Assembly (NCBI GenBank): GCA_964545715.1
Contig: CAZJHX010000011.1
Coordinates: forward strand, 54,488 to 118,487
DNA: 64,000 bases
Direction: 5' to 3'
Origin: CAZJHX01 sp964545715
GTDB lineage: Bacteria; Myxococcota_A; UBA9042; GCA-2863065
Part shown: positions 52,597-60,792 of the stretch, piece after piece
How positions within the stretch are numbered: position 1 is the stretch's first letter
Layout: each line of letters begins with the position of its first letter
Program-made: the position numbers and the translations under genes
Notes under the pieces: model-generated
What the model saw: only the letters and a program-made list of their open reading frames with translations
Database searches by the model: none
What the model was told of the DNA's origin: nothing

Positions 52597-53592
52597 GTGA
52601 AGAAGGCACTGATTACGGGGATCACGGGGCAGGACGGCTCATATCTGGCCGAGCTCCTACTCGAGAAGGGATACCAGGTCCACGGCATCGTGAGGCGGTC
52701 GTCCAGCTTCAACACAGGGCGCATCGACCACTTGTATCGCGACCCGCACCTGGAGGGCGTCCGGCTCTTCCTCCATTACGGCGACATGACTGACGGCACC
52801 GCCATGGCGCGTCTGCTGACCAAGGTTCAGCCGGACGAGGTCTACAACCTGGCCGCGCAGAGCCACGTGCGCGTCAGCTTTGACGTGCCCGAGTACACCG
52901 GCGACGTCACCGGCCTGGGCGCCACGCGGCTGCTCGAGGCGATCAAAGACGTCGGCATCACCCCGCGCTACTACCAGGCCAGCAGCAGCGAGCTGTTCGG
53001 TAAGGTGCAGGAGACGCCGCAGCGCGAGACCACGCCCTTCTATCCGCGCAGCCCGTACGCCGCCGCCAAGCTGTACGCGTACTGGATGACCGTGAACTAT
53101 CGCGAGGGTTACGACATGTTCGCGTGCAACGGCATCCTCTTCAATCACGAGAGCGAGCGCCGCGGCGAGACGTTTGTGACCCGCAAGATCACGCGCGGCG
53201 CCGCCGCCATCAAGCTGGGGCTGCAGAAGAAGCTGTATCTGGGCAACTTGGACTCCCGCCGCGACTGGGGCTACGCGCCCGATTACGTCAAGGCGATGTG
53301 GATGATGCTGCAGACCGACGAGCCGGAAGACTTCGTCGTAGCCACCGGCGAGACCCACAGCGTGCGTGAGTTCGTGGCGGCGTCTTTCGCGCACCTGGAC
53401 CTCAAGTGGGAAGACTACGTCGAGATCGACCCGAAGTACTTTCGCCCCACCGAGGTGGATCTGCTCATCGGCGACCCGACCAAGGCGCGCGAGAAGCTGG
53501 GCTGGGAGCCCACGACCACCTTCGACAGGCTGGTCGAGATCATGGTCGAGCACGACTACAACGAGATCAAACGACGTGGAGGCCTGGATTGA
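52597..53592 (+). CDS. gmd: GDP-mannose 4,6-dehydratase
   Basis: A 331-residue short-chain dehydrogenase making GDP-4-keto-6-deoxymannose. NAD(P)-binding GITGQDGSYLAELLLEKGY is at the start, RRSSSFNT is a Gmd signature, and the catalytic YxxxK is in YPRSPYAAAK. It is followed, with a four-base TTGA overlap, by the fucose synthase gene, so the cell makes GDP-L-fucose for surface glycans. Confidence 0.95.
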   Translation: MKKALITGITGQDGSYLAELLLEKGYQVHGIVRRSSSFNTGRIDHLYRDPHLEGVRLFLHYGDMTDGTAMARLLTKVQPDEVYNLAAQSHVRVSFDVPEYTGDVTGLGATRLLEAIKDVGITPRYYQASSSELFGKVQETPQRETTPFYPRSPYAAAKLYAYWMTVNYREGYDMFACNGILFNHESERRGETFVTRKITRGAAAIKLGLQKKLYLGNLDSRRDWGYAPDYVKAMWMMLQTDEPEDFVVATGETHSVREFVAASFAHLDLKWEDYVEIDPKYFRPTEVDLLIGDPTKAREKLGWEPTTTFDRLVEIMVEHDYNEIKRRGGLD

Positions 53593-54545
53593 GCTTCGAC
53601 CTCAGCAGCGCACGTATCCTGGTCACCGGCGGCCGCGGGTTTCTGGGCTCCAAAGTCTGCGACACCTTGCGCGCCCACGGGGCCGTCGACGTGCGCGCCC
53701 CCAGCTCTCGTGAGTTCGATCTGCGCACCCCCGAGGCCTGTGCGCAGGTCGTTCAAGGCGTCGATCTCGTCGTACACCTGGCGGCGACTGTCGGCGGCAT
53801 CGGGCTGAACCGGGAGAAGCCCGGCCAGCTGTTCTACGACAACATCATCATGGGCGTGCAGCTCATGGAGGCCGCGCGTCTGGCCGGCGTGAAGCGCTTT
53901 CTGACCGTGGGGACCATCTGCGCCTACCCCAAGTTCACGCCCGTCCCCTTCAAAGAAGAGGACCTGTGGAACGGCTACCCAGAAGAGACCAACGCGCCCT
54001 ACGGCGTCGCCAAAAAGGCGCTGTTGGTGATGGGCCAGGCCTACAAGGCGCAGTACGGCTTTGACGCCACGTTTGTGCTGCCGGTCAATCTGTACGGGCC
54101 CAACGACAACTTCGATCCCGACTCCAGCCACGTCATCCCGGCGCTGGTCAAAAAGGTCTACGACGCTCAACAGCTGGGCGTGGAAGAGCTGGTGTGCTGG
54201 GGCGACGGCAGCCCGACGCGCGAGTTCTTGTACGTAGACGACGCAGCCGAGGGCATCGTCACCGCGGCCGAGCGCCTGGAGTCCGATGAGCCCGTGAACC
54301 TGGGCGCCGGCTTCGAGATCACCATCAAGGCTCTCATGGAGAAGATCGCCGAGCTGATGGGCTACACCGGGCGCATCGTGTGGGACGCCGACAAGCCGAA
54401 CGGGCAGCCGCGTCGCCGACTGGACGTAGAATTGGCCAAGGAGCTGTTCGGGTGGAGCGCCCAGGTCGAGTTTGAGGACGGCCTCAAGCGCACCATCGAC
54501 TGGTACCGGGAGCACCCGCTGCCGGTGCAGGCGCCCAACTGGTAG
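53589..54545 (+). CDS. fcl: GDP-L-fucose synthase
   Basis: A 318-residue epimerase/reductase. It has GGRGFLGS near the N-terminus, the catalytic YxxxK in APYGVAKKALLVMGQAY, and the family's LPVNLYGPNDNFDP. It converts GDP-4-keto-6-deoxymannose to GDP-L-fucose. The TTG start at 53589 overlaps the gmd stop. The longer frame upstream is inside gmd and not real. Confidence 0.94.
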   Translation: MSFDLSSARILVTGGRGFLGSKVCDTLRAHGAVDVRAPSSREFDLRTPEACAQVVQGVDLVVHLAATVGGIGLNREKPGQLFYDNIIMGVQLMEAARLAGVKRFLTVGTICAYPKFTPVPFKEEDLWNGYPEETNAPYGVAKKALLVMGQAYKAQYGFDATFVLPVNLYGPNDNFDPDSSHVIPALVKKVYDAQQLGVEELVCWGDGSPTREFLYVDDAAEGIVTAAERLESDEPVNLGAGFEITIKALMEKIAELMGYTGRIVWDADKPNGQPRRRLDVELAKELFGWSAQVEFEDGLKRTIDWYREHPLPVQAPNW

Positions 54546-54689
54546 ATGTCCGACCCCGACCAGCCCGCGCGTCCCAAGTATGATCCGCAGTACCGGAACT
54601 ACCGGGTTGCCACGTATGTCGTGTTTCTGGGCGGGACCATCTGGTTCTTCGGCGTGATGGCTTGGGCGATCATCGACCAGCTTTTCTAG
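54546..54689 (+). CDS. 47-residue membrane peptide between fcl and the O-antigen ligase-like gene
   Basis: An ORF of 47 codons that starts at ATG 54546, immediately after the fcl TAG (54543-54545), and ends at TAG 54687-54689. The peptide begins MSDPDQPARPKYDPQYRNYR and then has one membrane helix (about 24-47: VVFLGGTIWFFGVMAWAIID). Its end overlaps the start of the next gene by 28 bases. The tight packing argues that it is translated; function unknown. Confidence 0.6.
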   Translation: MSDPDQPARPKYDPQYRNYRVATYVVFLGGTIWFFGVMAWAIIDQLF

Positions 54690-55753
54690 CCGGGTTCGCC
54701 AATCCGCAGGTCGCGGCTGTCCTGGCCGCGCTCGTCGTCTTTTGGAGCTTCGCCCGTCTGGGCGCCTACGTTCCGCACTTCAGTAGCGCGCTGCTGCCGT
54801 ATTCTGTGTCGAGGCTGCTGCTCATCGTGTGGGTCGGGGCGTTGCTGCTCTCCCGGCCCACCCCCGTCGTGCGCCCCGCGTTGCTGCTGGTGGGCCTGTT
54901 TCTGGTCCTGCGGTTGGATGTGCTCAACGCTTTTGTGGCCGGCGCGCTGTACGGGAGCCTGGCCTGCGACGAGGCGCGCCAACCGCCGACTGAGCGCGCT
55001 TTGATGGCGGCCGCCGCGCTGCTCGGCGTCCTGGCGCTGGTGTTTCTGGGCACCGTCGAGGCCAGTCCGTACACGTCCGCGATGCGCTTCAAGGGGCCGA
55101 TGAGCGACCCCAACGATGCAGCTCAGATCGCGCTGCTCGGGGCCGTGCCGGCGCTCTTTCTGCTGAAGCTGGGGCAGGGCAGGGCGCTGGGTGTGGGCGC
55201 TGCCGTGGCCGGATTGGCGCTGGTGGCTGTGGTTGCGTCCCAGAGCCGAGCCGGGGTGGCCGTCGCGGTGGTGATGGCGGGCATGATGGCGTTGGGCCCG
55301 TTGCGGCGCCGACCCGCGCTCGCTGTGGCGGTCTGCGCTGTGGCGGGCCTGGCGCTGGCGCTGGCTCCCCAGTCGCTGTGGCACCGCTTCGGTGAGCTGA
55401 TCACGCTGGAGGACACCGGCCACCGGCTGGACCTGGCGCGCGCCGGGTGGGCGATGTTTATTGACTATCCGCTGCTGGGCGTCGGGCCCGGGGCGTTCGC
55501 CGAGCACTCGGGCGGTATGACGCCGCACAGCGTTCTGATCGCGGTACCGGCGGAGGGTGGGCTGCTGTTGATGCTCGTCTTTGTCGCGATGTGTGTCGCG
55601 GTGCTGCGCGATTGGTGGGCGGCTCGCGACCATGCGCTGGCCTGGGTGACGCCGCTCGCGCTCGTGCTGGCCGCGACCGGCCCCATGGACGCCCGTGTTC
55701 TGGCCTTGTGTCTGGTGATGGCCCCGTTGACGGAGGCGAGTCGCAACCTGTAA
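54662..55753 (+). CDS. O-antigen ligase/polymerase-like membrane protein
   Basis: A 363-residue protein with about ten membrane helices. The periplasmic Wzy_C-type loop is visible: SQSRAGVAVAVV near 185, then the RLDLARAGWAMFIDYPLLGV segment followed by GPGAF (about 255-280), with Arg and Gly residues typical of O-antigen ligases and polymerases. Following the GDP-fucose genes it probably handles a surface polysaccharide. The start is TTG at 54662, inside the 47-residue gene; a shorter start cannot be excluded. Confidence 0.8.
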   Translation: MGDHRPAFLAGFANPQVAAVLAALVVFWSFARLGAYVPHFSSALLPYSVSRLLLIVWVGALLLSRPTPVVRPALLLVGLFLVLRLDVLNAFVAGALYGSLACDEARQPPTERALMAAAALLGVLALVFLGTVEASPYTSAMRFKGPMSDPNDAAQIALLGAVPALFLLKLGQGRALGVGAAVAGLALVAVVASQSRAGVAVAVVMAGMMALGPLRRRPALAVAVCAVAGLALALAPQSLWHRFGELITLEDTGHRLDLARAGWAMFIDYPLLGVGPGAFAEHSGGMTPHSVLIAVPAEGGLLLMLVFVAMCVAVLRDWWAARDHALAWVTPLALVLAATGPMDARVLALCLVMAPLTEASRNL

Positions 55754-55762
55754 GCATTTCCA

Positions 55763-56770
55763 ATGTTCACCGTCACGACGATTATCGTTTCGCTCGTCCT
55801 GTCGGGGCCGCCGGCCTGGAAGGATGGAGATCTCGCAGTAGCGCTCAAGGCCAGCAAGGGCACGCCCGTGTTCGTGTACGTACACGCGCAGTGGTGCGCG
55901 CCGTGCAACCAGCTTAGCAACGAGGTGATCGACACGCCGCACGGCGGCCAGCTTCTGCAGCTGGCGACCGGACTGCGGGTCGATTTCGACACCCCGGCCG
56001 GGCGCGCGATCACCGAGAAATACGGGGTCATCAACCTGCCGACGGTGCTGGTGATCAGCGCTGAAGGGCACGAGGTCGGGCGCGTTGAGGGCTATCCGGG
56101 ACGGGTCGCCTGGGTGCGGGCGCTGGACGACGCCCGGTTTGGTAGAATCGGGCTCGTCGCGCTGGCCAAGGCCGTCACCGACAGCCCCGGGGACATGCAA
56201 GCGATCGTGGCGCACGGTAATGCCCTGCTGGTCCGCGGACAGGAGGCGGAGGCCAAGCCCATGCTCGAGAAGGCCATGGCGGCCGGGGGCCAGGTCGGCG
56301 CCCGGGCAGCGCGCATCTACGGTCGCTGGCTGTTGAGAGTGAAGCGCAAGGCCCCGGAAGCCACCGCGCACTTCCTCAAGTACATGCAGAAGTACAAGGG
56401 GCAGAAGGCATCGGAGGGATTCCTTTACTGGGCGGCGCGCGGCTACCACTTTCAAGGTAAGAAGGCCGAGGCGTTGAAGCTCTTCGACACCTGGATCGGC
56501 AACGATCCCCGCAGCTATCGCGCTGCGATCTACAAGGCCGGCTTCATGGCGCTGCACGGCTATGACACCCGGGAGACCGAGGTGGTGGTGCGCTTTGCGA
56601 TCGGCCTGGATGACACGAAGGCCACGGCCCACTACCTGCTTGCGGACATGCTTCTGCGCAAGAACGATCGCGTGGGGGCCGAGGCGGCGATCCGGCGCGC
56701 CATGTCCATCGAGCCCAAGAAGGCCATGTTTCAGAACTTCGCTCGCAAGCGCCTCGGCATCACTAAGTGA
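55763..56770 (+). CDS. Thioredoxin-like protein with TPR region
   Basis: A 335-residue protein with a short N-terminal signal or anchor. The thioredoxin domain has redox motif WCAPC (Cys45 and Cys48) and the cis-Pro in VINLPTVLVI. After about residue 125 come TPR-like helices (AHGNALLVRGQEAEAKPMLE, AKRKAAE-type). It may be a periplasmic disulfide reductase or assembly factor for the many Cys-rich secreted proteins. Its end overlaps the next gene by four bases. Confidence 0.85.
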   Translation: MFTVTTIIVSLVLSGPPAWKDGDLAVALKASKGTPVFVYVHAQWCAPCNQLSNEVIDTPHGGQLLQLATGLRVDFDTPAGRAITEKYGVINLPTVLVISAEGHEVGRVEGYPGRVAWVRALDDARFGRIGLVALAKAVTDSPGDMQAIVAHGNALLVRGQEAEAKPMLEKAMAAGGQVGARAARIYGRWLLRVKRKAPEATAHFLKYMQKYKGQKASEGFLYWAARGYHFQGKKAEALKLFDTWIGNDPRSYRAAIYKAGFMALHGYDTRETEVVVRFAIGLDDTKATAHYLLADMLLRKNDRVGAEAAIRRAMSIEPKKAMFQNFARKRLGITK

Positions 56771-58125
56771 AGCAAGAGGGGCTTGCAGACCTCAAGAAGC
56801 TGTTCGGGGACAGCTACTCGACGCGGCTGTCAGTTCGTGAGGAGGCGGGTTCCGACGAGTCGGGCATGGCCGAGTCGCTGCCGGACGCGGTCATCTCAGT
56901 GGAGACCACCGAAGACGTCCTGTTGCTCGTCGATCGCTGTCGCAAGTACCGTCTGCCGCTCACCGTGCGTGGCGGTGGCACCAGCCTGAGCGGCAACCCG
57001 ATCCCCGTGCGCGGCGGCGTCGTCGCGGACTGCACGCAAATGGCCAAGATCGTCTCCGTCGACACGCAAGACCGGCTGTGCACTGTGCAGCCGGGCGTGG
57101 TCTACGATGACCTCGCGCACCGTCTCGCCGAGGACGGGCTGTGCCTGCCGACGGCACCGGGCGCTGCGTCCTCCTCCGCCACCATCGGCGGGATGGTGGC
57201 CAACAACGCCAGCGGTCTTTACGCGGTCAAGTACGGGTCGATGCGGCGCCGTGTCCTGGGGCTGACGGCCGTGACCGGGTTGGGCGAGGTCATTCGCACG
57301 GGCCATCGCTGCCGCAAGAGCTCGGCGGGGTACGACCTGACGGCGCTGCTGGTCGGGTCCGAGGGCACGCTGGCCGTCATCACCGAGGTCACGCTGGCCC
57401 TGGAGGGGCTGCCCGCTCACAGTCAGAAGCTAGCCTTCAGCTTCAACGGCATCAGTGACTGTGCCGCGGCGGCGGCGCAGCTTATGCAGCGCGGGATCGA
57501 CGTGGCCGCGTGCGAGCTTCTGGACGCGGCCTGCATCGGTGCGCTGAACAGCTTCAAGAGCTACGGGCTGCCGGACCAGCCGGCGCTGTTTCTCGAAGTG
57601 CACGGCGCCACGCCGGCGGTGATCGCCGATACGGTGGAGGCCACCGCTGCCACGTGTCGTGAGCACGGCGGCGCAGCGTTGCCCGTGGCGGGCGATCCAT
57701 GGGCTGTGCGTCACTGGCTGGAGCGCGCGATCTCCGAGCAGCATCCCAACACGCTGCCTCTGTGGTTCGATGTCTCGTTTCCTATCAGCGAGCTGGCCAA
57801 TGTCATCGAGCGGGCTGATCAGCTGGCCGCCAGGGACAACCTCAACCTGTACACCTATGGGCAAGCCGGCCTGGGCGTGCTGTATATTCTGATCCGTGAG
57901 CGGCCCGACGAGCCCACCAAATGGGAGGAGGCCACGGACCTGCAAGAGCACATCACCCAATACGTGGTGGATCACGGTGGATCCTGCACCGCACAAAGCG
58001 GCGTCGGTATGGGCAATCGGCCTTTTATGAAGCGTGAACACGGCATTGCGGTCGAAGTCATGCGCCGTGTCAAAACCGCGTTCGACCCAGACGGTATACT
58101 CAACCCCAGGAAAGTTCTGCCTTAA
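56767..58125 (+). CDS. FAD-linked oxidase, GlcD/LldD-type
   Basis: A 452-residue VAO-fold flavoprotein (FAD-binding 4 plus FAD-oxidase C). FAD-contact segments: LTVRGGGTSLSGN near 59-71, AASSSATIGGMVANNASG near 130-147 and YDLTALLVGSEGTLAVITEV near 190. The C-terminal cap ends FDPDGILNPRKVLP, a family hallmark. Members oxidise D-lactate, glycolate or 2-hydroxyglutarate, and the substrate is not known here. Start is GTG at 56767. No GlcE/F-type partner follows. Confidence 0.92.
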   Translation: MKQEGLADLKKLFGDSYSTRLSVREEAGSDESGMAESLPDAVISVETTEDVLLLVDRCRKYRLPLTVRGGGTSLSGNPIPVRGGVVADCTQMAKIVSVDTQDRLCTVQPGVVYDDLAHRLAEDGLCLPTAPGAASSSATIGGMVANNASGLYAVKYGSMRRRVLGLTAVTGLGEVIRTGHRCRKSSAGYDLTALLVGSEGTLAVITEVTLALEGLPAHSQKLAFSFNGISDCAAAAAQLMQRGIDVAACELLDAACIGALNSFKSYGLPDQPALFLEVHGATPAVIADTVEATAATCREHGGAALPVAGDPWAVRHWLERAISEQHPNTLPLWFDVSFPISELANVIERADQLAARDNLNLYTYGQAGLGVLYILIRERPDEPTKWEEATDLQEHITQYVVDHGGSCTAQSGVGMGNRPFMKREHGIAVEVMRRVKTAFDPDGILNPRKVLP

Positions 58126-58151
58126 GCAAACGCTGACGATCGGGGGCCGCA

Positions 58152-58949
58152 TTGAAGTGCCGCGTCGTGTTTTTGTGTGTGTTGTTGGCGGGAGCCTGCT
58201 CGGATGAGTCAGCGCTCGCGCCGGATGTCGTAAATGGCTGCACGCCGCTGACCACCCTGTGCATCGTGGACAACCTGTTCGTGTGTCAGGTCGACGGGAC
58301 GGTCACTTTTGTGGAGGCGTGCGGCGCCGGCATGTGCGTGATCGACGCCTGCAAGGTCGACGACACGCCACAGGTTCCGGATGCGGGGACGCCGGATGCT
58401 CAGGTGGCGCCGCAGGACGTCCAGGAGCCTGTCGATACGGTCACGCCCCAGGAAGATGCCACCGACGAGCCCACCGACATGGGCCCGTCGCCCGACCACG
58501 GCACCGATTGGGTGCCGGATCTGATCGAGCCGGATGATGTCCCCGCCCAGACCGACCCCGGCCAGGAGCCCGATCCCGAAGACGTTGAGGAGGAGCCTGA
58601 CTGGGGCGGTCAGCTGCCGTTTGGTCCCGGCCCGTGCACTGACACGCCCGAGGTGAAGGCCAAGTGGCAGGATCAGAAGGCCTTCCAAAAGATGATCGGG
58701 TGCGGCGACGGGTGCTTCTCCAACTTCCCAGACCAGGCGAAGTTCGAGGGCTGCATCGTAGATTGCATGACGCCCATGGTCGGCGCCGGATGCGGTCAAT
58801 GCGTTGCGGATTGGTTCTGGTGCATCGACTGGACCTGCGAAGAAGGGCCCGGCTACAAAGAGGGCTCAAAGCAGAACAAAGACTGCGTGAAGAACACCTG
58901 CGACCCGGGCTTCTACGACTGCGGCGGTGTGCCGCTGGACGTCCAATAG
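58152..58949 (+). CDS. Cys-rich lipoprotein with acidic Pro linker
   Basis: A 265-residue lipoprotein (lipobox AGAC). A short Cys domain (NGCTPLTTLCIVDNLFVCQ) is followed by a Pro/Asp/Glu linker (about 75-150) and a second Cys-rich helical domain (MIGCGDGCFSN, CIVDCM, GAGCGQCVADWFWCIDWTCE). Such proteins are typical of Myxococcota/Bradymonadales cell surfaces. TTG start at 58152. It is four bases from the convergent reductase gene. Confidence 0.8.
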   Translation: MKCRVVFLCVLLAGACSDESALAPDVVNGCTPLTTLCIVDNLFVCQVDGTVTFVEACGAGMCVIDACKVDDTPQVPDAGTPDAQVAPQDVQEPVDTVTPQEDATDEPTDMGPSPDHGTDWVPDLIEPDDVPAQTDPGQEPDPEDVEEEPDWGGQLPFGPGPCTDTPEVKAKWQDQKAFQKMIGCGDGCFSNFPDQAKFEGCIVDCMTPMVGAGCGQCVADWFWCIDWTCEEGPGYKEGSKQNKDCVKNTCDPGFYDCGGVPLDVQ

Positions 58950-58953
58950 GTCG

Positions 58954-60015
58954 TTACAGGTCCTCGCGCTCGACCCCTTCGACACTCAACACCAGGTCCG
59001 GGCCGTAGGCGCTGGACGGCGTTTGAAAGCCGGTCTTGAAGTCGCCGCCCGCCACGCGCTTGGCGATGGCCCAGGCCGTGCGCGCGGTCAACTCATAACC
59101 TTCCGGGGTGCGCAGGCGGGCCACTGCGATCTCTCCGGCGTCATTGCGCGCCTCCGCCCAGAGGATGGACGCCCCCTTGGCGCGCTGCTCTGCGGTCGGG
59201 CCGGCGGGCATGGCGTCGACCTTCTTTTTCAGGAAGCGCTGTACCGGGCCTGAGCCCAGCAGCGGCCCCATGAAGCCGGACATCCGCATGCCGATCCGAG
59301 CCGCCCAGGGGACGGGCACGAAGACGGCGATGTTGCCGATGCCGGTGCTGTGGTAGGCCGTCGAGACATCGCCCCAGGGGATGGCCACACTGCGCTTTTC
59401 TCCGCGCCCGAAGTCGACCAGGCGCGACACGCTGCCCACGCGGATGCCCTTCAGCCTTCCGTTTTCGCGCACCATGCTGCCGCGGTGCAGGTTTTCGACC
59501 ACGGTCGTCGCGGTGCCGTGAGAGATGGCGCCGCCGATCTGCTTGAAGCCCAGGTGCAGCTGGGTCGCGTCCTTCAGCCGGCCCGCCACGTGCGCGGCCA
59601 GGCAGTCGGACGGCACCACGTCGAAGCCGGCGCCGGGCATGACCATGATCTCAGCCGCCTCGGCTTCTTTGGTCCGCGCCGCCGCCATCTCAAAGACCTC
59701 CAGCTCGCCCGTGATGTCCAGGTAGTGAGCGCCGGTCCGCAGGCAGGCGTCCACCATCGCTTTGGAGGTGCGCGCAAAGGGTCCGGCGCAGTGAATAACC
59801 ACCGCGACGTCAGCCAGCGCGGCGTCCAGCGCGGCGGCGTCGTCCAGGCCGACCACGCGATGCTGCAGACCCAGCTCGTCGGCCAGCGCTTTGACCCGCG
59901 CCCCGTTGCGGCCGGCCAGAATCGGCTTGCCGCCGTCCTGCGCCGCTTTTCGCGCGATCAGGTCGCCGGTGTAGCCGTAGCAGCCATAGATGAGCGTCTG
60001 TATTTTGTCCGACAT
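58954..60015 (-). CDS. Saccharopine dehydrogenase-like reductase
   Basis: A 353-residue protein of the saccharopine dehydrogenase NADP-binding family (trans-acting enoyl reductase-like). The N-terminal Rossmann fold starts IYGCYGYTGDLIARKA, and CAGPFARTSKAMVDACLRTG and HYLDITGE are characteristic. The family covers lysine degradation and lipid enoyl reduction, so the substrate is open. It is divergent from the Kazal-type lipoprotein gene. Confidence 0.88.
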   Translation of the reverse strand: MSDKIQTLIYGCYGYTGDLIARKAAQDGGKPILAGRNGARVKALADELGLQHRVVGLDDAAALDAALADVAVVIHCAGPFARTSKAMVDACLRTGAHYLDITGELEVFEMAAARTKEAEAAEIMVMPGAGFDVVPSDCLAAHVAGRLKDATQLHLGFKQIGGAISHGTATTVVENLHRGSMVRENGRLKGIRVGSVSRLVDFGRGEKRSVAIPWGDVSTAYHSTGIGNIAVFVPVPWAARIGMRMSGFMGPLLGSGPVQRFLKKKVDAMPAGPTAEQRAKGASILWAEARNDAGEIAVARLRTPEGYELTARTAWAIAKRVAGGDFKTGFQTPSSAYGPDLVLSVEGVEREDL

Positions 60016-60048
60016 GGCCGAACGTTAGCCCATGGCGGCAACGCTTGA

Positions 60049-60054
60049 TAGTAT
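60049..60054 (+). promoter_or_regulatory. -10 element six bases before the Kazal lipoprotein start
   Basis: TAGTAT followed by CCGCGG and ATG 60061. A weak TTAGCC (60025-60030) lies 18 bases before it. There is no Shine-Dalgarno, so the transcript may begin at the ATG. Confidence 0.4.
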
Positions 60055-60060
60055 CCGCGG

Positions 60061-60792
60061 ATGCGTTGCCTCACCCTTGTCTGTGTCGCGTCCCTCGCCC
60101 TTGGTTGTGGCGACATCTCGGTCCCAGCGGCCCCGCCTGCTGACCAGATCTGTGAGCCGGGCTCGATCCGCTGCAGCACGCGCGAGCCCAAGTCGGTCGA
60201 GAAGTGCAACGACGCCGGTACGAGCTTCGTCTTCGCCCAGCAGTGTGGCGTCGATGAGATCTGCAGCTCGGGCGCCTGCCAGCCAGGCCAGGCGAACGTC
60301 GTCCCATGCGCGGGCGGCTGCCCCCCCGGCGAGTACTGCAAGGACGGCAAGTGCAATCCCGCCCACGACCCTGCGTGTGGTGAGGTCAGCTATGTCGGGT
60401 GCTGCGCCAACGGCGAGCTCAGGTACTGCGAGAACGGAAAAGTCAATGTGAAGCCCTGCCCACAGGGGCGCTGCGGGTGGGCGCCCAGCGAGGCTGGCGG
60501 CTTGTACGAGTGCGGGTTTGAGGGGCCCGATCCCAGCGGCGCCTGGGCGGACAGCTGCGGTGGTGGCGGCGGTGGCCCGGGCGGCTGCGGCTCGCACGAG
60601 GAGTGCGGTGACGGCCAGTTCTGCGGAAACGACAATGGGAACTGCGACGGAGAAGCGTCGTGTCGGCCGCGTCCCGCGGAGTGCGAGCCCGAGCCCAAGC
60701 CGGTCTGCGGCTGCAACAACCAGACCTACGAGAACAAGTGCCACGCAAGCCGAGAGGGCATCAGTGTTGCCAAGATCGGCGCCTGCAACTAA
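60061..60792 (+). CDS. Cys-rich lipoprotein with C-terminal Kazal-like domain
   Basis: A 243-residue lipoprotein (lipobox ALGC). Several Cys-rich turns follow (CEPGSIRCSTREPKSVEKC, CGVDEICSSGAC, CPPGEYCKDGKC). After a Gly-rich stretch the last 45 residues match a Kazal serine-protease-inhibitor pattern: PVCGCNNQTYENKCHASREG then a final GAC. It could protect the cell surface from proteases. The 3' end overlaps the convergent SASA gene by 32 bases. Confidence 0.85.
   Translation: MRCLTLVCVASLALGCGDISVPAAPPADQICEPGSIRCSTREPKSVEKCNDAGTSFVFAQQCGVDEICSSGACQPGQANVVPCAGGCPPGEYCKDGKCNPAHDPACGEVSYVGCCANGELRYCENGKVNVKPCPQGRCGWAPSEAGGLYECGFEGPDPSGAWADSCGGGGGGPGGCGSHEECGDGQFCGNDNGNCDGEASCRPRPAECEPEPKPVCGCNNQTYENKCHASREGISVAKIGACN

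Noticed and set aside
54686..56632. A 648-codon minus-strand frame across the ligase-like and thioredoxin genes
   Set aside because: Arg/Gln/His-rich antisense product; the plus-strand genes have membrane helices and a WCAPC motif.
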